Shown: positions 1-10,379, numbered from the stretch's first letter. The stretch: DNA of 15,870 nt from Erythrobacter sp. 34-65-8 (GCA_002278985.1 NCJP01000009.1:1-15870), one strand, 5' to 3'. Program-made: numbers and translations. Notes: a model not told the origin generated them from the letters alone.

Positions 1-1099
1 GGTCGGCAACGTGCCAGTGGGCGGCGACGCGCCGATCACGGTCCAGACCATGACCAACACCCCGACCGAAGACGCGGTGGCGACGATCGACCAGATCCGC
101 CGCTGCGAGGAAGCCGGGGCGGACATCATCCGCGTCTCCTGCCCGACCGAGGAATCGACTGCCAGCTTCCGCAAGATCGCCAAGGCAGCGCAGGTGCCGC
201 TCGTCGCCGACATCCACTTCCACTACAAGCGCGCGCTCGAAGCGGCTGACGCCGGTGCCGCCTGCCTGCGCATCAACCCGGGCAACATCGGCTCCTCGCA
301 GCGGGTGGCGGAGGTCGTCCGCGCAGCCAAGGCCAACGGCTGCGCGATCCGCATCGGGGTCAATGCCGGCAGCCTCGAGAAGGACCTGCTGGAGAAGTAC
401 GGCGAGCCTTGCCCCGAGGCGCTGATCGAAAGTGCGCTCGACCACATCAAGCTGCTGCAGGACCACGACTTCCACGAGTACAAGGTGGCGGTGAAGGCGA
501 GCGACGTGTTCCTCGCCGTCGCCGCCTATCATGGCCTCGCCGAAACCGTCGACTGCCCGCTGCACCTCGGCATCACCGAAGCGGGCGGGCTGATCGGCGG
601 CACGGTCAAGTCGAGCATCGGCATCGGCAGCCTGCTGTGGGCGGGCATTGGCGATACCATCCGCGTCAGCCTCTCCGCCGAGCCGGAGCAGGAGGTCAAG
701 GTCGGCTTCGAGATGCTGAAGGCCCTGGGCCTGCGCACCCGGGGGGTGCGGATTGTCTCCTGCCCCAGCTGCTCGCGCCAGGGCTTCGACGTGATCCGCA
801 CGGTCGAGGCGCTGGAGAAGCGGCTCGAGCACATCAAGACGCCGATGAGCCTCTCGGTGCTCGGCTGCGTGGTCAATGGCCCCGGCGAAGCGCGCGAAAC
901 CGACATCGGCCTGACCGGCGGCGGCGCGGGCAAGCACATGGTCTACCTGCGCGGAGTGACCGACCACCACGTGCAGAGCGAGGCCATGCTCGACCACATC
1001 GTCAGGCTTGTCGAGGATAAGGCAGCCGAGATCGAGCGCGGCGAAGCAACCGCCTTCGACCCCCATGCAGCGCCAGCCCCGGCGGTAGCGGCTGAATGA
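1..1099 (+). CDS. ispG: 4-hydroxy-3-methylbut-2-en-1-yl diphosphate synthase (flavodoxin), 5'-partial
   Basis: IspG (GcpE) reductively opens the ring of methylerythritol cyclodiphosphate to give HMBPP in the MEP isoprenoid pathway, using a 4Fe-4S cluster in the cytoplasm. The frame is open from base 2 and reads V-G-N before a GTG at 11. That GTG lies inside the conserved VGNVPVGG segment, so the true start is outside the window, probably about 15-25 codons upstream. Visible marks are the N-terminal barrel motifs ([26 protein letters not shown]) and the C-terminal cluster ligands: two cysteines in [11 protein letters not shown] (codons at 761 and 770), one in GCVVNGPGE (866), and the neighbouring Glu (887). 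All expected ligands are present. The tail is a short Ala/Pro-rich extension. The stop overlaps the next start in an ATGA (1096-1099), which indicates translational coupling. Identification is near certain. Confidence 0.96.
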   Translation, partial: VGNVPVGGDAPITVQTMTNTPTEDAVATIDQIRRCEEAGADIIRVSCPTEESTASFRKIAKAAQVPLVADIHFHYKRALEAADAGAACLRINPGNIGSSQRVAEVVRAAKANGCAIRIGVNAGSLEKDLLEKYGEPCPEALIESALDHIKLLQDHDFHEYKVAVKASDVFLAVAAYHGLAETVDCPLHLGITEAGGLIGGTVKSSIGIGSLLWAGIGDTIRVSLSAEPEQEVKVGFEMLKALGLRTRGVRIVSCPSCSRQGFDVIRTVEALEKRLEHIKTPMSLSVLGCVVNGPGEARETDIGLTGGGAGKHMVYLRGVTDHHVQSEAMLDHIVRLVEDKAAEIERGEATAFDPHAAPAPAVAAE

Positions 1100-1809
1100 T
1101 TCGCGACACGTTCGCCCTGTTCGGGCAAACCTTGCGTGATGGCATTCGCATCTGGTGGCTCGCACCACTCATTCCCGCGCTGGTGGTGGTGCCGGAGTTC
1201 CTGCAACACGTCGCCGAGATCCGCATCGGGATGTTCGACAGCCGCGAGGCGGCACGCACGCTGTCTGACGATCCCCGGCGTATGGTGTGGGGCTATCTCA
1301 AGATCGCCGGACTCGTGCTGGCGTTTCTCGCGTCCATCCGGTTCTGGGGCGCGTGGGAGCGGGGCCAGCGATGGTGGGATGTGCGCGGCGTGGCGTGGAA
1401 GGGCTTCCTGGTTGCCATCGCGCTGCTGGCGGCCACAAGCCTTCCGGGTACGCTGGTTGAACCAAGCATTGGGGCTGAGAGAGCCGGATACATCGATATC
1501 GCGCTGGCTCTGGCGACACTGCCCCTGATGGTCATGCTGGTTGCTGCCCTTGGCGGCGCAAGGGAGGCAAGCCTGCGCGACTACTTCCGCCACGGCTGGT
1601 GGCCGGCGGTGCGCATGCTGCTGTTCGCTGCGGCGACATGGGCTCCGCTGCAATGGCTGCATGGGCAAAACCACATGTGGGCCATGGGGCAACACGATGC
1701 GGTGGTCTGGGCATTGATGGTGTTCGATTCGCTGGTTGTCGGTCTGCTGGCGACCATGGCGGGCACGGCGTTCCATCACGGAGGCCAGATCGAGCCGGCC
1801 GTTCGCTGA
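1096..1809 (+). CDS. Polytopic membrane protein of unknown function (237 aa)
   Basis: I do not recognise this family. The protein is 237 residues with about six hydrophobic segments, near residues 19-36, 66-85, 101-120, 131-153, 169-188 and 202-224. It is unusually rich in Trp, often beside the membrane segments (WW at 20-21, 93-94 and 168-169). A polar stretch at residues 40-65 ([15 protein letters not shown]) probably lies outside the bilayer. No catalytic or metal motif is obvious. The ATG sits in the ATGA overlap with the ispG stop, so it is probably translated by coupling. The mntP-like gene starts two bases after its stop. Codon use matches the neighbours, so it looks like a resident gene. 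The integral-membrane call is firm. Membership of the ispG transcript is inferred from spacing, and the function is open. Confidence 0.85.
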   Translation: MIRDTFALFGQTLRDGIRIWWLAPLIPALVVVPEFLQHVAEIRIGMFDSREAARTLSDDPRRMVWGYLKIAGLVLAFLASIRFWGAWERGQRWWDVRGVAWKGFLVAIALLAATSLPGTLVEPSIGAERAGYIDIALALATLPLMVMLVAALGGAREASLRDYFRHGWWPAVRMLLFAAATWAPLQWLHGQNHMWAMGQHDAVVWALMVFDSLVVGLLATMAGTAFHHGGQIEPAVR

Positions 1810-1811
1810 CG

Positions 1812-2357
1812 ATGTTCGCTGTTTTCCTGCTTGCCCTCGCGCTGGCGATGGATGCCTTTGCCGTCGCCCTGACCCAGGGCGCGCGGTTCCGGCCGGGCTG
1901 GCGCGGCGGGGCAGCAATCGCGGGCACTTTCGGGCTGTTCCAGGGGGTCATGCCGCTGATCGGCTGGGGGATCGGGGCCTTTGCGCTGGCCTATGTCGCA
2001 GCGGTGGACCACTGGATCGCGTTTGGGCTGCTCGCCTTCCTCGGGGTGCGGATGCTGCGGGGTTCAGGCAGCGATGACGCGGAGGGCGCGGCCCTGACCG
2101 GCTTGGCTCTGCTGGTTGCTGGCATTGCTACCAGCATCGACGCACTGGCGGCGGGTGTGACCCTGCCCACTCTGGATGTCGCACCGCTCACAGCCGGGCT
2201 GGTGATCGGGCTGGTCACGCTGGTGCTGAGCGGCCTCGGCGTCATGTTAGGGCGCAAGGCGGGAGACCGGTTCGGGGCGTGGGCAGAGCGGCTTGGCGGA
2301 GTGATCCTGATCGCGCTCGGCGTGAAGATTTTCGCCGAACACACCGGATACCTGTGA
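1812..2357 (+). CDS. mntP: MntP-type manganese efflux pump (DUF204 family)
   Basis: MntP proteins are small inner-membrane exporters that lower cytoplasmic Mn(II). This one has 181 residues, close to the usual length, and consists of two related three-helix halves. Each half carries the family's intramembrane acidic motif: MDAFAVAL with Asp14 in the first helix, and ATSIDALAAG with Asp110 in the fourth. The glycine-rich helices (GLFQGVMPLIGWGIG, GGVILIALGVKIF) also fit. The ATG at 1812 is chosen because it directly follows the upstream stop and gives the standard N-terminus. A longer reading from 1599 would overlap the membrane-protein gene and is rejected. No manganese-sensing yybP-ykoY leader is possible here because there is essentially no leader. 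Transport substrate is inferred from family only. Confidence 0.9.
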   Translation: MFAVFLLALALAMDAFAVALTQGARFRPGWRGGAAIAGTFGLFQGVMPLIGWGIGAFALAYVAAVDHWIAFGLLAFLGVRMLRGSGSDDAEGAALTGLALLVAGIATSIDALAAGVTLPTLDVAPLTAGLVIGLVTLVLSGLGVMLGRKAGDRFGAWAERLGGVILIALGVKIFAEHTGYL

Positions 2358-2362
2358 GCGCC

Positions 2363-3292
2363 ATGCTGCACGTCGTCCATCATGTCGATTACGCCCCGCC
2401 CGCCCCTGCACGCGGCACCTTCCGGTTCGACAAGTACCGGCTGGTGATGGAGGAACTGCGCAGCAGCGGCATCCCGCTGACCGAACACGCGCCTGAGCCA
2501 ATGCCGCGCCGCTGGCTGGAGGCAGTCCATTGCCCCATCTACGTCGACGAGGTCTTCCGCGCAGCCGTGCCACCGGACAAGGAACGCCGGATCGGCTTTC
2601 CGGTGACAGAGCGGATCGCGGCGCGGGTGCAGCACACCAACGGCGGGACATACCTCGCCGCGCGCCTCGCCATGGCGCACGGCTATGCCGCCAACAGCGC
2701 GGCGGGCAGCCACCATGCGCTGCACGATACCGGCGCGGGCTATTGCGTGTTCAACGATCTGGCCGTCGCCGCCAACCGTCTGCTCGCTGAAGGCCACGCG
2801 CGGCGCGTGCTGGTGGTCGATCTCGACGTCCACCAGGGTGACGGGACCGCCAGCCTGCTCGCGGGGCGGGAGGACGTGTTCACCTTCTCGATGCACGCGG
2901 ACAAGAACTTCCCCGTGCGCAAGGCCCGCTCCAGCCTCGATGTCGCCCTGCCCGACGGCATGGATGACGCGGCTTACCTCGCGGAACTGGCGCGGCACCT
3001 GCCCGCGCTGCTTGACCGGTTTGCGCCCGACATGGTGCTCTACCAGGCCGGGGTTGACCCCCATGCCGACGACCAGCTGGGCCGCCTCGCGCTCAGTGAC
3101 AGCGGGCTGGCAACGCGCGATTGCATGGTGCTCGGCGAGGCCCGCGGGCGCGGCATTCCGGTCGCCAGCGCCCTCGGCGGCGGCTATGGCGCAGACGCCC
3201 GCGCGGTCGCGGCCCGCCACGCCGCCTCGATGATTGCCATGGCCCGCGAGAACGCCCGCCACCCTGCCCCCACCTTCAAGGACACTGCATGA
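2363..3292 (+). CDS. Histone deacetylase family protein (zinc amidohydrolase)
   Basis: This is a bacterial class II-like HDAC/acetylpolyamine amidohydrolase superfamily enzyme of 309 residues, the usual size for a single catalytic domain. The active site is complete: the His pair in AGSHHALHD (His117-His118), the zinc ligands Asp155 and His157 in DLDVHQGDGT, Asp232 in QAGVDPHADD, and the transition-state Tyr275 in LGGGYGAD. No signal peptide is seen, so it is probably cytoplasmic. The substrate (acetylated polyamine, protein lysine or small molecule) cannot be told from the sequence. I chose ATG 2363 because homologues begin near MLHVVHH. A GTG at 2354 in the same frame overlaps the mntP stop as GTGA and is a real alternative that would add three residues. 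The 3' end overlaps the next gene by four bases (ATGA). Confidence 0.92.
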   Translation: MLHVVHHVDYAPPAPARGTFRFDKYRLVMEELRSSGIPLTEHAPEPMPRRWLEAVHCPIYVDEVFRAAVPPDKERRIGFPVTERIAARVQHTNGGTYLAARLAMAHGYAANSAAGSHHALHDTGAGYCVFNDLAVAANRLLAEGHARRVLVVDLDVHQGDGTASLLAGREDVFTFSMHADKNFPVRKARSSLDVALPDGMDDAAYLAELARHLPALLDRFAPDMVLYQAGVDPHADDQLGRLALSDSGLATRDCMVLGEARGRGIPVASALGGGYGADARAVAARHAASMIAMARENARHPAPTFKDTA

Positions 3293-3780
3293 CCCGCCTG
3301 CTCCTGCTGCTCGGCGCTCTGGCGCTGGCCGGATGTGCCACCACCGGCGCACCCAAAACCGGTCATCCGGAAGCCCGATCCTACAATGCCGCACCTGATG
3401 CCGTGGCGGCGGTCGATGCCGCGCTTGTCCGCGCAGCCGAGCGCGGCACGCGGGTGCTGGTCGTGTTCGGCGCGAACTGGTGCCATGACAGCCGCGCGCT
3501 GGCCGGATGGCTGGAAACGCCGCGCTTTGCCGCGCTGGTGGCGGAGCGGTACGAGCTGGTCTTCGTCAATGTCGGGATGCCGCAGACGGGCGACGGACAT
3601 AACCTTGGCCTGGCACGCCGGTTCGGGCTGGATGCCGTGCCCGGAACCCCTGCCGTGCTGGTGCTGCGGAGCGATGGCCGCGCGCTCAACCTGGATAGCG
3701 CCGCTTCATGGCGCAACGCCGCCAGCCGCAGCGAAGAGGCGATCTTCGCCGAGCTCCTGGCGCTGGCAGACCAGGTCTGA
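3289..3780 (+). CDS. Thioredoxin-fold lipoprotein with a single active-site cysteine
   Basis: The 163-residue product starts with a lipoprotein signal peptide: a short basic start, a Leu/Ala core, and the lipobox LALAGC with Cys16 as the lipidation site. The remaining domain is thioredoxin-like. GANWCHDSRAL (Trp64, Cys65, Ser68) occupies the CxxC position, and GTPAVLVL supplies the cis-proline (Pro121). The second cysteine of a normal CxxC is replaced by Ser68, so an ordinary disulfide reductase cycle is unlikely. A monothiol isomerase or reductase-like role, or a binding role, is more plausible. It should act in the periplasm, anchored to a membrane. Its ATG overlaps the HDAC-family stop (3289-3292) and it ends the cluster. 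Domain identity is confident from motifs; the biochemical role is inference. Confidence 0.86.
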   Translation: MTRLLLLLGALALAGCATTGAPKTGHPEARSYNAAPDAVAAVDAALVRAAERGTRVLVVFGANWCHDSRALAGWLETPRFAALVAERYELVFVNVGMPQTGDGHNLGLARRFGLDAVPGTPAVLVLRSDGRALNLDSAASWRNAASRSEEAIFAELLALADQV

Positions 3781-3884
3781 TCAGTCGAGCTGTCCGGCGC
3801 CACACCGGCGGAACAGCGCGGCGTCTGGACCTCCCCGCCATTTGGGGTATGCTCCGTTCACCTGTCCGTCACCGATTCCCGTGC

Positions 3885-3890
3885 TACAAT
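3885..3890 (+). promoter_or_regulatory. Possible -10 box (TACAAT) directly upstream of the Tat-type L,D-transpeptidase
   Basis: TACAAT is a good match to a -10 hexamer in otherwise GC-rich DNA. A start of transcription about 7 bases downstream would fall at about 3897, next to ATG 3898, so the message could be leaderless. No purine-rich Shine-Dalgarno is seen before either ATG (3889 or 3898). No clear -35 element sits at 16-18 bases (the hexamer there is about CTGTCC), so this is tentative. The rest of the 117-base gap after 3780 holds only an imperfect GC hairpin (about 3792-3815) without a T-run. Confidence 0.25.
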
Positions 3891-3897
3891 GGCCTGC

Positions 3898-4614
3898 ATG
3901 AACAGACGCGATCTCCTCAAGGGCACCCTTGCCACCGGCGCAGCACTGACGCTGCCTGCCGCCGTGCCTGCCATGGCGCGCGGCGGGCTGGCGCGCGATG
4001 CAAAGCTGGTCGAGATCGCAAAACAGGCGCAGCAGCGGGCGGGCGCCCTGGTGTGGCGGCATGACGTGGTCGGCATTGCCGACTTCGGCCTCGCCAGTAC
4101 CGAGCCTCGGATGCACCTGGTCTATCTCGACGCGGGGCGGATCGATTCCTACCTTGTCAGCCATGGTGACGGGTCGGACCCGGAGCATGACGGCTGGCTC
4201 AACTGGTTCTCCAACGACCACGATTCGCACTGTACCAGCGAAGGCACCTACATGACCTACAGCTGGTATGTCGGACGGTTCGGCACCTCGATGCGTCTGG
4301 AAGGGCTCGATCCCACCAACAACAATGCGCTCGACCGGGCCATCGTGATGCACCCGGCGCGCTATTCGGAGCGTTCGCACCTCGACAAATGGGGCAAGCT
4401 CGGGCGCTCCAACGGCTGCTTCGCCATGGGCTTCGATGACTTCCAGCGCGCACTGGTCGACCTTGGCGGCGGGCGCGTGCTCCATGCAGGCCGGTTCGGG
4501 CTTACCCCCGATGGTTCGATAGCGGCCCGCCCGGTCCAGCAGCTGGGCGAATTGCGAGCGCTGATGCCCAATCCTGCGCGCGGGGGCGATATCCTCCAGG
4601 CAGGGTCTTACTGA
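3898..4614 (+). CDS. Murein L,D-transpeptidase catalytic-domain protein (YkuD_2-like), Tat-exported
   Basis: The 238-residue protein begins MNRRDLLKGT followed by a hydrophobic stretch and AMARGG, which is a twin-arginine signal peptide with probable cleavage after AMA (about residue 27). The mature domain carries the family motif GRSNGCFA with catalytic Cys174, preceded by a conserved His at 152 (VMHPARYS) and by SHGDGSDPEHDG (residues 88-99). These are hallmarks of the murein L,D-transpeptidase family distinct from classic YkuD (SHGCVR). Expected activity is formation or remodelling of peptidoglycan cross-links through a cysteine acyl-enzyme in the periplasm. ATG 3889 in the same frame would add MAC. 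I prefer 3898 because it puts the twin-arginine at the usual place. The stop lies 8 bases from the stop of a second, opposed L,D-transpeptidase gene. Confidence 0.88.
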   Translation: MNRRDLLKGTLATGAALTLPAAVPAMARGGLARDAKLVEIAKQAQQRAGALVWRHDVVGIADFGLASTEPRMHLVYLDAGRIDSYLVSHGDGSDPEHDGWLNWFSNDHDSHCTSEGTYMTYSWYVGRFGTSMRLEGLDPTNNNALDRAIVMHPARYSERSHLDKWGKLGRSNGCFAMGFDDFQRALVDLGGGRVLHAGRFGLTPDGSIAARPVQQLGELRALMPNPARGGDILQAGSY

Positions 4615-4622
4615 GCCGCGCT

Positions 4623-6017
4623 TCAGGCGCGGGGATCGTCCAGGATCTCGATCACTTCTTCATCGGTCACTCGCGGGCGGTCAGCCACCCGCGGCGCGTC
4701 GAGCGAGGCGAGCACCGGCGCATCGCGCCCGTAGATGTCGCCGAAGCTGCGCAAGGTCCCGTCAATGTCGGTGCCGTAGGTGAAATAGGTGATGTAGACC
4801 GGCATCTTCTTGGTGAAGGGAACGCGGGTGTACTTGCCCGATTTCAGCGTGGCGACGCCTTCGTCCGCCGTCAGCCCGGCCTGCAGGATCGAGAGCGTGA
4901 TCGCCAGCTCGGTCGCCCGCTCGGTCCGCACGCAGCCATGGCTCAATGCCCGGTTGGCGGACGCGAACAGGTTGCGGTTGGGCGTGTCGTGCAGGAAGAT
5001 CGCGTGCCGGTTGGGCATGTCGAGCTTCATGAAGCCCAGTGAATTGCCCGGGCCCGGCTGCTGGACCACGGTGACAAAACCGTTAGCGCCCCGGGTAGCG
5101 GTATATCCGGCTCTTTTCGCCCAGGCTGGGTTGCCCAGCACGCGCGCGCCCAGCCCTTCGCCCTTCACGATGGACTGCGGCACGGTCCAGGTGGGGTTGA
5201 AGATCACGCCTTCGACCGATTCGGCCAGCTGCGGCGTTGCCTGCCGCCCCGGCTTGCCGACGATGGTGCGATAGGTCCGCACGATCTTGTCGTTGACCGT
5301 CAGGCGCAGCTGGAACTCCGGCACGTTGGTCATCAGGTACTGCGAGCCGAGATCGCGCGCCAGCCAGCGCCAGCGATCCATGTTGGCGCGGATCAGCTTG
5401 CGCTTGGCACCGTCACTGGCCGGAGTGGCGGCAAGCGCTTCGCGCAGGCGCGCGTAGTCAGGATGGACCGGCGCAACCGACTGCAGCACGGCGGCAAAAT
5501 CGCCCGAGGCAAGCGCTTCGGCCATCAGGCGCCCGGTCGGCATCCGGTCCGCATCCGGGTCCATCACGAACCATTGCTTGCGGTGCGACATCGGCGTGCG
5601 ACCGTCACGCATGTCCTCGATCAGCCAGGCGAATACCCTGGCCGCCTCGCGGTCAAGCGCGATGCCCTGCCCGGCCGCCATTGCGGCGCGCAGGGCGGGC
5701 AGGTTGTAGTCGGCCGGGTCCAGCCCTTCAGCCTTGATGCCTTCGGCAAGGGCGAGCAGGGCAGCCGCCTGTTCGGCCGTCCAGCTTTGCAGCACCGGTT
5801 CCGGCGCCGGTGCGGGCAGTGGCTGGACCTGGGTGGGCTGAACCTGCGGCTGTTGGGGCGCCGCCACCGCGTCGCTGTCTGCCTCCACCGGCTGCTGCAC
5901 GATCCCCCGCTCGGGCGGCAGGAGGTTGGTCGGTACGCTTTGAGCCAGCGCAGCCGCAGGCACGGCGAGCGCGGCCGTCCACATCAAGGAAAGGCGGATA
6001 GGTGCGGCGAAAGACAT
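4623..6017 (-). CDS. L,D-transpeptidase, scaffold plus YkuD domains (YcbB/LdtD-like)
   Basis: The 464-residue protein has a Sec signal peptide (cleavage expected near AALAQS, residue 25-27) and a Pro/Gln/Val-rich linker (about 40-75). An alpha-helical substrate-scaffold region follows (about 78-230), then a YkuD catalytic domain (about 235-415). The active site is complete: His343 in FLHDTPNR and Ser359-His-Gly-Cys362-Val-Arg364 in LSHGCVRTE. FNPTWTVPQSI (residues 273-283) is typical of the YcbB group. Such enzymes make 3-3 meso-DAP cross-links in the periplasm and resist most beta-lactams except carbapenems. ATG at 6017 is supported by AGGGG on the minus strand (6024-6028), about 6 bases upstream. 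It is convergent with the Tat-type transpeptidase and divergent from the DMT gene. It is shorter than the E. coli protein and no LysM or clear peptidoglycan-binding module is seen. Confidence 0.93.
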   Translation of the reverse strand: MSFAAPIRLSLMWTAALAVPAAALAQSVPTNLLPPERGIVQQPVEADSDAVAAPQQPQVQPTQVQPLPAPAPEPVLQSWTAEQAAALLALAEGIKAEGLDPADYNLPALRAAMAAGQGIALDREAARVFAWLIEDMRDGRTPMSHRKQWFVMDPDADRMPTGRLMAEALASGDFAAVLQSVAPVHPDYARLREALAATPASDGAKRKLIRANMDRWRWLARDLGSQYLMTNVPEFQLRLTVNDKIVRTYRTIVGKPGRQATPQLAESVEGVIFNPTWTVPQSIVKGEGLGARVLGNPAWAKRAGYTATRGANGFVTVVQQPGPGNSLGFMKLDMPNRHAIFLHDTPNRNLFASANRALSHGCVRTERATELAITLSILQAGLTADEGVATLKSGKYTRVPFTKKMPVYITYFTYGTDIDGTLRSFGDIYGRDAPVLASLDAPRVADRPRVTDEEVIEILDDPRA

Positions 6018-6032
6018 TGAAAACCCCTGCGA

Positions 6033-6052
6033 CCGGGCCAGACAAGGCCCGG
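6033..6052. promoter_or_regulatory. GC hairpin in the leader of the YcbB-like gene
   Basis: CCGGGCC and GGCCCGG form a perfect 7-bp stem around the loop AGACAA, sitting 15 bases upstream of the start at 6017 and just 5' of its Shine-Dalgarno. A partial dyad GTCATGTGAC follows at 6053-6062. It could be an RNA hairpin in the leader or an operator. There is no T-run, so it is not a standard terminator. Confidence 0.3.
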
Positions 6053-6138
6053 GTCATGTGACCGGATACGCCAAGGCTTGCCCCAATTCGTGCCCCTCAT
6101 CAAGCATCGTCCCTTGCTCTATCGTGAATTGCCGCTTC

Positions 6139-6162
6139 GCGCGTGACGTGTTGGCGCGTGAC
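6139..6162. repeat. Direct repeat GCGCGTGAC x2 upstream of the DMT gene
   Basis: GCGCGTGAC occurs at 6139-6147 and 6154-6162, with 6 bases between copies and a 15-base period. It lies 32 bases before the DMT start in the divergent region 6018-6194. A further GTGAC is at 6058-6062. A tandem binding site for a regulator is possible. Chance is not excluded in DNA this GC-rich. Confidence 0.35.
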
Positions 6163-6194
6163 CTGGCCGGTCCGTCTGCCTAAGGGGCAAACCG

Positions 6195-7076
6195 ATGAAC
6201 AGCCGCAGCGCATTGGCCCCGGTCCTGGCGACCGTGATCGGTATCGGCCTGTTCTCGGCGATGGACGCCTACATGAAGGGCGCCGCGCTGGCGGTTGGTG
6301 CCTACAGCGCCGTTCTGCTGCGCAATGTGGCCGGCACCCTGCTGGTGCTGCCCTGGTGGCTGTGGAACGGGCGGAAGATCCCGGCTCGTGCCACCTTGCG
6401 GGTCCATGTGAAGCGGAGCGCGGTTGTCGCCGTCATGGCGCTGGCCTTCTTCTTCTCGCTGACCCGCCTGCCGCTGGCCGAAGCCATCGCCCTGTCGTTC
6501 ATCGCCCCGCTGATCGCGCTTTACCTCGCCGCGCTGCTGCTGGGCGAGACCGTCGAGCGCAAGGCGGTGATCGGCGCCGTTCTCGGGCTGGGCGGGGTGG
6601 TGGTGATCGTCGGCAGCAAGCTGGGGCGCGAGACCCTGACCGAAGACATGCTGGTCGGTCTTGCCGCCCTGCTGTTTTCCGCCCTGCTCTATGCCTGGAA
6701 CCTGGTGATCCAGCGCGAGCAGGCGCTGATTGCCGGACCGGGCGAGGTGGCCTTCTTTCAGAGCGGACTGGTGGCCCTTGCCCTGCTGCCGGGGGCGCCA
6801 TTCCTGCTGCAATGGCCGGATCAGGCGGCGCTGGTGCAGATCGGGACCGGGGCCGTGCTGGCAGTCGGCGCGCTGCTGACCCTGACCTGGGCCTATGCGC
6901 GGGCCGAGGCGCAAGTGCTGGTTCCGGTCGAATACACCGGCTTCCTGTGGGCCGCGCTGTTCGGCTGGCTGATGTTCGCCGAGCCGCTGACCGGCGGCAC
7001 AGTGGCCGGGACCGTCCTGATCGTGATCGGCTGCTGGATCGCTACCCGCAAGCGCCCGGAACAGAGCGCGCTTTAG
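6195..7076 (+). CDS. EamA-family (DMT superfamily) transporter
   Basis: The product is 293 residues with about ten hydrophobic helices and two EamA repeats (about residues 8-138 and 150-283), the standard architecture of drug/metabolite transporters. Family marks include the N-terminal FSAMDAYMKGAA, the helix 4-5 segment LPLAEAIALSFIAPLIALYLAALLLGE (residues 92-118), and its second-half counterpart AEAQVLVPVEYTGFLWAALFGWLMFAE (237-263). It sits in the inner membrane and probably exports or exchanges a small metabolite. The substrate cannot be deduced. ATG 6195 is supported by AAGGGG at 6182-6187, 7 bases upstream. It is divergent from the YcbB-like gene and appears monocistronic, with a possible weak terminator just after the TAG stop. 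Confidence 0.92.
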   Translation: MNSRSALAPVLATVIGIGLFSAMDAYMKGAALAVGAYSAVLLRNVAGTLLVLPWWLWNGRKIPARATLRVHVKRSAVVAVMALAFFFSLTRLPLAEAIALSFIAPLIALYLAALLLGETVERKAVIGAVLGLGGVVVIVGSKLGRETLTEDMLVGLAALLFSALLYAWNLVIQREQALIAGPGEVAFFQSGLVALALLPGAPFLLQWPDQAALVQIGTGAVLAVGALLTLTWAYARAEAQVLVPVEYTGFLWAALFGWLMFAEPLTGGTVAGTVLIVIGCWIATRKRPEQSAL

Positions 7077-7083
7077 CCTCACT

Positions 7084-7098
7084 TGCAGGCAGCCTGCA
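7084..7098 (+). terminator. Weak hairpin after the DMT gene
   Basis: TGCAGG-CAG-CCTGCA is a perfect 6-bp stem 7 bases after the stop, followed by only CTTT. It may be a weak terminator or a protein-binding dyad. In the same gap a second small hairpin, CCCCG-CCG-CGGGG (7205-7217), lies in the acnA leader. Nothing else was identified in 7077-7260 apart from the acnA ribosome-binding site. Confidence 0.3.
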
Positions 7099-7260
7099 CT
7101 TTGCCCGACGATAGTCGTAATTGACCCTGCCCAAGGCGGCGCGCCCTTGATTTTACCGCCGTGAAAGCGCAGGGCCGCCCCAGAGACTAGCCATCCATTT
7201 TCGGCCCCGCCGCGGGGTGGCGCACTGCTGTAGACATCGCACGAAAGGACACTTCAGCGC

Positions 7261-9929
<2,669 letters not shown>

Positions 9930-9933
<4 letters not shown>

Positions 9934-10361
9934 TGCGGCGCACTCTTGCCGCACCGGCGCTCGCCGTCCTGCTGCTGGCGGGGGCCTGTTCCCCTGCCGT
10001 CGGGGCGGCGGACGATGCGGCAGTCGTGCCCGATTCGGGGGCCGGCGTGGTAACAGTGGGCACTGCGGAACTCGCGGCTCTCGTCGCTTCAGGCAAAGTC
10101 CGCCTGATCGACGTGCGCACACCCGAAGAGTTCGCCGAAGGCAGCATTCCCGGTGCGGTCAACGTTCCGCTCGACCGGTTCGACCCGGCTGTGATCGTGG
10201 ATGAACCGGGCAGGGAAACCGTCCTGTTCTGCCGCTCCGACCGCCGTTCCGGCGTGGCAGCCGAACAGCTTGCGGCACACCGCGATGCCACCGTGCGCCA
10301 TCTGGATGGCGGAATCCTCGACTGGGTCGCGCAGGGCCAGGAGGTCACCCCCGCGCAGTAG
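9930..10361 (+). CDS. Rhodanese-domain lipoprotein
   Basis: The product is 143 residues. It opens with a signal peptide ending LLLAGAC, a permissive lipobox with Cys20 as the probable lipid site. After a short Ala/Asp linker comes one rhodanese domain (about residues 41-138): [23 protein letters not shown] (59-81) and the active loop CRSDRRSG with Cys101. Single-domain rhodaneses move sulfane sulfur onto or from a thiol. The lipidation signal puts this one in the periplasm, anchored to membrane. The start may be ATG 9930 or the adjacent ATG 9933. The first overlaps the acnA stop (ATGA), so it is probably co-translated with aconitase. A strong terminator follows 19 bases after the stop. Whether the thiosulfate/cyanide activity is real is not shown by sequence. 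Confidence 0.9.
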
Positions 10362-10379
10362 CGCGCCTCAGGCCCCGAC

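Noticed and set aside
1599..1811. Longer MntP N-terminus from 1599
   Set aside because: It would overlap the upstream membrane-protein gene by about 210 bases and adds a non-family Ala/His/Gly-rich leader. ATG 1812 gives the standard MntP start.
943..1917. 324-codon minus-strand frame opposite the membrane protein
   Set aside because: It is a low-complexity His/Gln/Arg translation spanning three plus-strand genes. The hydrophobic pattern on the plus strand is far more protein-like.
1991..3394. 467-codon minus-strand frame
   Set aside because: It is the shadow of mntP and the HDAC-family gene, rich in His/Arg/Gly with no motif. The plus-strand proteins have complete active sites.
7077..7260. 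Iron-responsive or other known regulatory element before acnA
   Set aside because: Only two small generic hairpins (7084-7098 and 7205-7217) and a ribosome-binding site are visible. Neither matches a known iron-control motif I can name.
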